NCBI RefSeq assembly: GCF_004193775.1
Contig: NC_041018.1
Location: 34,230,913 to 34,294,912, forward strand
Length of the DNA: 64,000 nucleotides
Source: Glycine soja
Taxonomy: Eukaryota; Streptophyta; Magnoliopsida; Fabales; Fabaceae
Direction: 5' to 3'
Part shown: positions 58,467 through 64,000 of the stretch, piece by piece
Layout of the letters: each line of letters begins with the position of its first letter
How positions within the stretch are numbered: the first letter of the stretch is position 1
Notes under the pieces: model-generated
Told to the model about the DNA's origin: nothing
What the model saw: the letters and a program-made list of their open reading frames with translations, nothing else
The model's database searches: none
Translations under genes and position numbers: made by a program

Positions 58467-59677
58467 TGCAATAGGGAGAAACGACAAGAAACACACTAGT
58501 AAAGGGGGGGGGGGGGGAGATAAACATTGGTGAGAATAAAAAGAACATGTAATGAAGAACAAAGTGATTGTTCAGTGACAAATAAAAGGTTCTTAAAATA
58601 GTTTTTCAAATAAGCAGTTAGTGTAAAGAGATTTTAGAATGTCATAAGATTACTCGATAAATTAAACAATATGAAGAGAAGTAGAAACATTTGATTTATA
58701 CTGGTTTGCTCAACCTAAGCTGCATCTAGTTCTCCTTTGCTCACTAGTAAAAGGTTCCACTAATCAAGAACTGATTACAAACAAGTATTCTAATCAACCT
58801 CTTCTGACTTTACAAGTATTCTGATATCTTCTTAGACCCCCATTGAATCTAAGAACCCAAGTATTTTTTTAACGCTAAGTCACTCCTAGCTTTCACAAAC
58901 AAATATTTGATTGAATACAAGTATTCTTAACACTCAAATAGTGAATATACAATTAAGCATAGACACAAACTACTTTGCTTTGCAAAGAATAACAATAGTG
59001 TAGACCGTGTAGTGTTTATAGTAGAGTTTCACTTTCTCAATATTTCTTGTGCTCTTGTTCTTTTTCTTTTCACGTTTTTCTTCTATTGCTTCATTGAGGG
59101 AGACATCCTTTTATAAACTTCAATGAAGTATTCATTGTGGGATCTAAGTTGTTATCTTGAAAGGACTGTTGTCTCATATAGAGGAATTGGTTGATGTGTC
59201 AAGCTTTGAATGGCAAGGATATTATACGAAGTGCGGACAACACCATGTGCTTTTTGACCTTTTTGAAAGCGACCTTCCTGGGTATATTCCACGAAGGTCT
59301 TCTAGTCTCTTATATTTTGTCCTTTTTCTTGAATTCAAATGTTAGTTATTCAAACGTAATAGAGACAAATGGGATTTGAATAAAATAGTACATGTGCACT
59401 TTCCTTTTTCATGATACTCAGTCCTTGAGACTGGATTCACGAGTTTACTTTATTACCATTTGTTATACAGTTATGCACAAGAGTGGATGCTCATCGAATA
59501 TAGTGTATTGGACGCTAGGTTAAAACAAATCATATTCTCTATAGTTGTACGTGGACAATATTCCTTTAACATAATAATCTTGTCCATTTGTCAAAAACTC
59601 ATAAGAATATCTATAATTTATACTTATGTTATACATCAAAATTTAAGGTAAATGTGACGCATGGTCGTCCAAGCCTA
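58467..59677 (-). repeat. 3' LTR of a Sirevirus-like copia element (minus strand)
   Basis: The inner edge is firm: on the minus strand the polypurine tract AAGGGGGGGAT is followed by TGTTAGGCTTGGACGACC, so the LTR starts at plus position 59677. The outer end is placed at TGCAATAGGGAG (58467) as the likely TG edge, giving about 1.2 kb. Contains a G14 run at 58504-58517 and text like TTTATACTGGTTTGCTC shared in style with the solo LTR at 18119-19183. It lies in the intron after BOR exon 8, opposite to the gene. Confidence 0.7.
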
Positions 59678-59692
59678 ACAATCCCCCCCTTG
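59678..59692 (-). promoter_or_regulatory. Polypurine tract of the copia element
   Basis: Minus-strand CATCATCAACAAGGGGGGGA abuts the LTR start. This is the plus-strand DNA primer site and fixes orientation. Confidence 0.85.
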
Positions 59693-59841
59693 TTGATGAT
59701 GACAAGCAATATAAATTTTGATTTAAAGAACAAAGTTATAAGAGAGAATGTAATCTAGTTAAACTCCACTTGAGTTCAAGCATGGCAAGAAAATGACATG
59801 TATATAAAAAATAAGTATAATCGTGGAATGTATTAGGTAAA

Positions 59842-59843
<2 letters not shown>

Positions 59844-59918
<75 letters not shown>
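59844..59918. repeat. (TA)n microsatellite
   Basis: About 75 bp of TA dinucleotides between the env-like region and the polypurine tract. Confidence 0.95.
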
Positions 59919-59919
<1 letters not shown>

Positions 59920-60105
59920 TTCAAGAATGCTTTTATGAAAAAAACGCTTTTCATTACAATCAAAATTCTTATTTCTCCCCCTTTTGTCATAAGCAAAAAA
60001 ATGGGTTTCAAGATAGAAAAATTGAAGAACATCATCATCAGTCTTGAGAAGGCGGTGATGGCAGAGGTTGGGAAGTTGGTGGGGAGGATGGAGGTGGTGG
60101 TGGTA

Positions 60106-63100
60106 TCAGAGCCAAGGGTTGTGGTGGAGGTTCAAGAAAGGCAGGTATGAAGGGTGGTTGAGAAATAGGTGCAAGTGCAACAGTAGCTCCAAGCATTGAC
60201 ATCTGAGCTTCTTAGATGTTCTATACAAGGACAACATCAAGGTGGAAAATTTCGTTGTAATGGCATTCTTCATTGACAGGCGAATATGCTCATTCTCTTG
60301 TAATTGACGTTCTGTAAAGGACTTCATTGCTTGTCCTATCATGTCTTGAACTTGATCACACGTGATGGTGGCAGGTTATGCGTAATTGAGAGGCGTACGA
60401 CCAGAACTTGTTGAGTATACAATTACAACATCATGGTCACCTTTATCTCGAGAGTTGGCTTCATTAGAAGTTGTTGACTGCTTGGACGCAAGATCCCGGA
60501 TGAGTGGTTCAACTTCATTAGCCATAGCTGCATTGGATGCTTCATCATTCTTGTCCATGACACTCGTGTTTGTTAGGTCAATAAGGACCCCACACACAAT
60601 GGTGTTGTCTATAGCTGTAGCAGAGGGTTTAGCTAGAACAGTGGTGGTAGCTTCTTTCTTAGCAGCTTCTTGCTCCACAATCACAGCAACAACAACAACA
60701 TTTTCAGCTCTCTTCTTCTATTAAGCCTCATGGAGCTGAGTCAATGGGCTATCATTTGAGCTTTTGTAATCTTCTTCAAGTTGTAGGTTCCCTCATATTG
60801 AATGGTGGGAAACTGGAGAAGACGTTGGATGAAGGACTCACCGTCATTATTTCTTGTGAAGCAGACACAAGCATCATCAAAGTGATACTTCCTAGCAGGT
60901 CAGAACACTTGGATAACATCGTGGTGCACAATAGTATCACTTCCATCATAGCCAGAGGTGGAGGTTTTTTGGGAATTCATCTACACTATCTGACTTCAGA
61001 AGGTCCTTGAATAATAAGCATTTAAGAGTTCAGATCAATTGCTTCCCATGCAACAATAAGCTTCAATTGCAGGGATGGTTCACAATCTTTACCTTCATCT
61101 GCCTCGAAGGTATTTATGCCTTGTAATACAGCCCGAATCTATTCTTCTGGAAACATCCCATATAGCTAACGAGGGTAGACCCTATCAGCAACCATCTTGA
61201 TGTCAGTTGCCCTAGATATATGTAGACTAGGAGGGTATGTCATGGCTTAATCACACAATTACATTTGTTCATGTAACTGGCATCAGTCTTATAATTGGCG
61301 TCGACAGGTGCACCTTCTTTTTGAATTGAACCTTAGGATGTTCCACTTCTTGCAAAGGTTCCTTGCTTTGTTTGCCAAATAGTTCTTGAGAGATACTACA
61401 TTGGGAGTTCTTCTGGTCCTTTTTTTCTTCATATTGCACCAAGCTTATGAAGGAGTCACCTTAGTGGAGGGTCAAACCCACTATTGAGTGCCAAGTGCCA
61501 GTCACTGAGGAGGCATCTTGAAAACAAATGACTGAACTAGACGAGTCCAAGTTAAAGGAGGCAAATGGACTAGAACATTTGATGGTAAAGCCTTAAAGGC
61601 TTTAGATGGAGTGTGCTCATAGTCAAAATGCGTCCAGATGGATGCTTCAATAGATATGGTTTCCTTTACCACTCGTTCAGTGAAAAAGACTTTAGAGAAG
61701 GGAGAAAGCGGTGTAGGATTACCGTGGATGAAGGACAGAGGGAAACACTAGGCATCCATCAATGGCTCCCTTGTAGTTTCCCTTCTGAACCTATCAAGGT
61801 GTAATAAAGATGGAGGTGGACGTGGTTGTGGGATTGGTGCAGACTTGTAGAGTGGCATGAGGGGACTGTCGTTAGTGGACTCACCATTTGATTAGGAAGA
61901 GGACAGATCTTCCTTGTTTACTGTGAAGAAAACTGCCCTTTCTTTGTCATCGATATTTGGGTTGGCCTTGGTAGCCCTTGTCTTCACCTGTCGTGGAATG
62001 TTTGAGGGAAGAATGAATGCTCATGATACGGCTAAAGGTTGAGCCTTCTTTTCCTTCTTAGGAGCAGGTGTGTCAGGAGAAATAGCTTTTCACTTTTGGA
62101 AGGCCACTCGTACCAGTCCTTCACCATCATCATCAGTCTCACTTAGGTCTTTCAACCTTTGTGCAATCGGGTTTACTGCGGGTGGATGAGCAAGAGCAGA
62201 CGAGATAGACTTATACCTTCTTTTGGTTTGGTGCTCATTTGCCAACATCTCCTCTTCTTCATCCCTTTGGAATTGTTTCCTGGTTTTCTTCTTCTTCTGT
62301 TGTTCAACCATGATCTTCTTGATTTTCCATGTAATGCCAAAGTTGTCCAGACCAAGGTCTTCATCAGCAATGGACTTGGCCAATCTCTTTTGTTTTCGCT
62401 TGTTGATGGCTTCCGCGTCCACTTTTGGAGTCTCCTTCAAGGTTTTTTTCCAAGGCCACCTTCATAGCCTTCAGATTAGTTTTGCTAAACTTTTATTGTT
62501 TAGCAACTACTGTAACCTTAACTATTAAGGTATGCTTGGAGTTCTCATCCATCTTGTAGAACACATGATAGTAGTTGTCATCCAAACCACCTAAACTTTT
62601 GAGGTTCCTCAAAATGTTGATATATATTATGTGTGGAAAGTCAAATGGCAGGTTCTCCATCAAGTGAAGCAACACGAACTTCTGGAGGTCAGAGAGGGTC
62701 GTCTTGGAGCCAACCTTGTGAAGTACACTCTTGTTCAGAATGTTGGCCCAAATTTTTGCCTTCTCACACATCAAGTTGTAGACAATGGTCTTTTGATCAT
62801 CAGCCTTATCAGCATTTTCATGGTAGAGAGCTCTAGTGACGTGGGAGTTGTAGTTCTTCTCCTAACCTTCTTGGTAGGTACTACTCTTGTGCAGACACCA
62901 TGTTGCCTTAGCAATGGTGTCACTTGATAGTACGACCTTCACTTCCAAAATCTTGGAGGCTATGGTCTTCTTGTTGACGAACTCAACATGTCGCTGGAAG
63001 GTCCTTATCGGCTCTGGGTAAATGGTGGGGGTTCATTATAAAAATTTCTTGCACCACAAAACAACAAGGTCTCATTCAACTTTAGGCCCACTTTTTTGAG

Positions 63101-63110
63101 TTCTTGAATA
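60106..63110 (-). pseudogene. Env-like / plant-transposon-protein ORF of the Sirevirus-like element, broken
   Basis: Lies between the end of pol and the 3' LTR on the minus strand. The best piece, 62774-62493, has IWANILNKSVLHKVGSKTTL and FVLLHLMENLPFDFPHIIYI, the pattern of the domain annotated as putative plant transposon protein in such ORFs. Next, 62440-62090 is very basic (KRKQKRLAKSIADEDLG, QQKKKKTRKQF), and 60684-60376 is an Ala/Thr-rich acidic segment. The pieces are in different frames with stops between, so no intact product exists. A role as an envelope protein has never been shown for these ORFs; the name is conventional. Confidence 0.55.
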
Positions 63111-63308
63111 TCAAAAAATTATTCTACATGAATGGAAGGCTCATTATCAGTATGTATGGTGGTGATTTCCATGGTTGGGATGGCTTCAGTGACGGGGTGT
63201 TTGTAAAGGTCATTTGAGAGGGAAGAAAGCTAGGGTTTGAAAGACTTAAAAGGAAGTTAAAGTGTTTGCAAGCAAAGTGTAATACCAAGAGTTTCAACGT
63301 AGAGGTTT

Positions 63309-64000
63309 TCATAATGGGCTTTTTGGTTTTTCAAAACAACCATTAGGCCTGCTTCCCAAAATCGACTCATCATGAAGTGTTACAACATTCGCGAAGGAAA
63401 ACATTGTGTTTCGTATATTAAAAATAATGCAAGACATATAGTCCATAAGTGTGCTAATGGCTAGTGGACAACGTATCTTTGGATGATTAACAGAGATTAT
63501 TCCAAGTTGACTCCTTAACAAAATCAACTTTTCTTTAGTTAATGGTTTTCTAAAACTATCAGTAAGTTGTTCATCAGTGGGTACAAACTGTAAATCCATT
63601 GTACCATTTTGAACAATCTCTTATAAAATGATGTTTAATTTCTATATGTTTTGATCTGGAATGCAATGTTGGGTTTTTCAAAAGACTTATAGCAACTCTA
63701 TTATCACAATAGATAGGAATTTTATTCTCATGGATGTTATAGTCTTCAAGCTATCCATAGAAGTTGGGTGCAACAGCTTGATGCTGACATGTATTCTGCT
63801 TCAACAGTGGATAATACAGTTGATCCCTACTTCTTGCATATCCATGTGACTAAGTTTCCTCTTATCGAATGACAACTTTCACTTGTACTTTTTCTTTTGA
63901 CTTTATCACCAGCATAATCTGCATTGCAATAGCTTGTGAGCCTAGAACTTTCTCTTCTTTTGAACAAAAGACCAAGGTTAAGAGTTTCAATCAAATATTT
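63309..64000 (-). pseudogene. Copia pol, RNase H end (partial)
   Basis: Minus-strand reading from the window edge gives TSYCNADYAGDKVKRKSTSE, then STVEAEYMSASSCCTQLLWI, the conserved RNase H blocks of Ty1/copia polymerases. It ends with [20 protein letters not shown] and LRSQLGII (63599-63309). Stops interrupt it near 63840 and 63735. The remainder of pol lies past 64000. Confidence 0.85.

Larger units (their letters stand above)
58467..64000 (-). mobile_element. Sirevirus-like Ty1/copia element in a BOR intron
   Basis: Read on the minus strand: RNase H end of pol, then a long env-like region, a polypurine tract, and the 3' LTR. A coding region downstream of pol is the mark of Sireviruses such as soybean SIRE1. 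The 5' half and 5' LTR are beyond the window. Stops in pol and env-like parts show decay. Confidence 0.7.

Noticed and set aside
59736..60038. Minus-strand frame with an Ile-Tyr run
   Set aside because: Produced by the TA microsatellite.
60101..60113. TGGTATCAGAGCC, identical to a copia primer binding site, on the plus strand
   Set aside because: It lies inside the minus-strand env-like region with no LTR edge next to it; taken as chance or as low-complexity GGTGGTGGT sequence.
62159..62927. Several plus-strand frames of about 100 codons
   Set aside because: Opposite-strand shadows of the env-like region, which has the better protein sense.
1..64000. tRNA, rRNA, snoRNA or miRNA genes
   Set aside because: No cloverleaf, rRNA or snoRNA text was recognised by eye; a covariance-model scan was not possible.

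Overview
This is plant nuclear DNA: AT-rich, intron-containing genes, and almost wall-to-wall transposable elements. The LTR vocabulary points to soybean or another Glycine: clustered TAATCGATTA palindromes near 18.8-19.0 kb, CGCTTAAGCG-type words near 23.3-23.7 kb, and an Ogre-like element using a TGGCGACTCCACTGGGGA primer site. The genus is inferred; no search was run. The only conventional host gene recognised is a boron (borate) exporter of the BOR4-like SLC4 family at 55.8-58.4 kb. Its first eight coding exons (368 codons) are intact.

Left part, 1-10.1 kb. A decayed minus-strand Ogre-like Ty3/gypsy element enters from the left: gag, a separate upstream ORF1, primer site at 6462-6483, LTR from 6484 to about 7650. 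Its ORF1 is split by a 1416-bp solo LTR (2094-3509) with a perfect ATACC duplication. A broken MULE transposase (7660-8710) and a cluster of AAGTCGTAA palindromes follow.

Middle part, 10.1-30.6 kb. A plus-strand L1-type LINE (ORF1, endonuclease, reverse transcriptase, zf-RVT, RNase H) is spread over 17 kb because two elements landed in it. The first is a 10,202-bp CACTA transposon (10804-21005, AAG target duplication). It carries captured host exons, including the 3' end of a DCAF4-like WD40 gene, and itself contains a 1065-bp solo LTR (18119-19183, AAGTA duplication). The second is a 1453-bp solo LTR (23071-24523). The LINE fades out near 27.4 kb. The 3' end and LTR of a gypsy element follow (LTR 29223-30571).

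Right-centre, 30.6-45.1 kb. A run of hairpin-forming minisatellite units lies at 30.93-31.15 kb. From about 33.1 kb begins a probable non-autonomous Helitron, whose 3' terminus (7-bp hairpin, CTAG, then T) ends exactly at 45137. It holds an array of repeated 36-codon units with TTC microsatellites, three related leader-like modules, an unrecognised minus-strand exon, a four-exon B3-like pseudogene with two in-frame stops, and a decayed AT-rich tandem repeat before its end.

Right part, 45.1-64 kb. A Ty1/copia element is folded back on itself: the plus-strand 3' half (45422-47910) and the minus-strand 5' half (47912 to about 52.1 kb) share inverted arms of about 690 bp. After an AT-rich gap comes the BOR gene. 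A minus-strand Sirevirus-like copia element (LTR about 58467-59677, polypurine tract, env-like region, RNase H) sits in its eighth coding intron and runs off the window end, so the rest of the gene, if present, lies beyond 64 kb.
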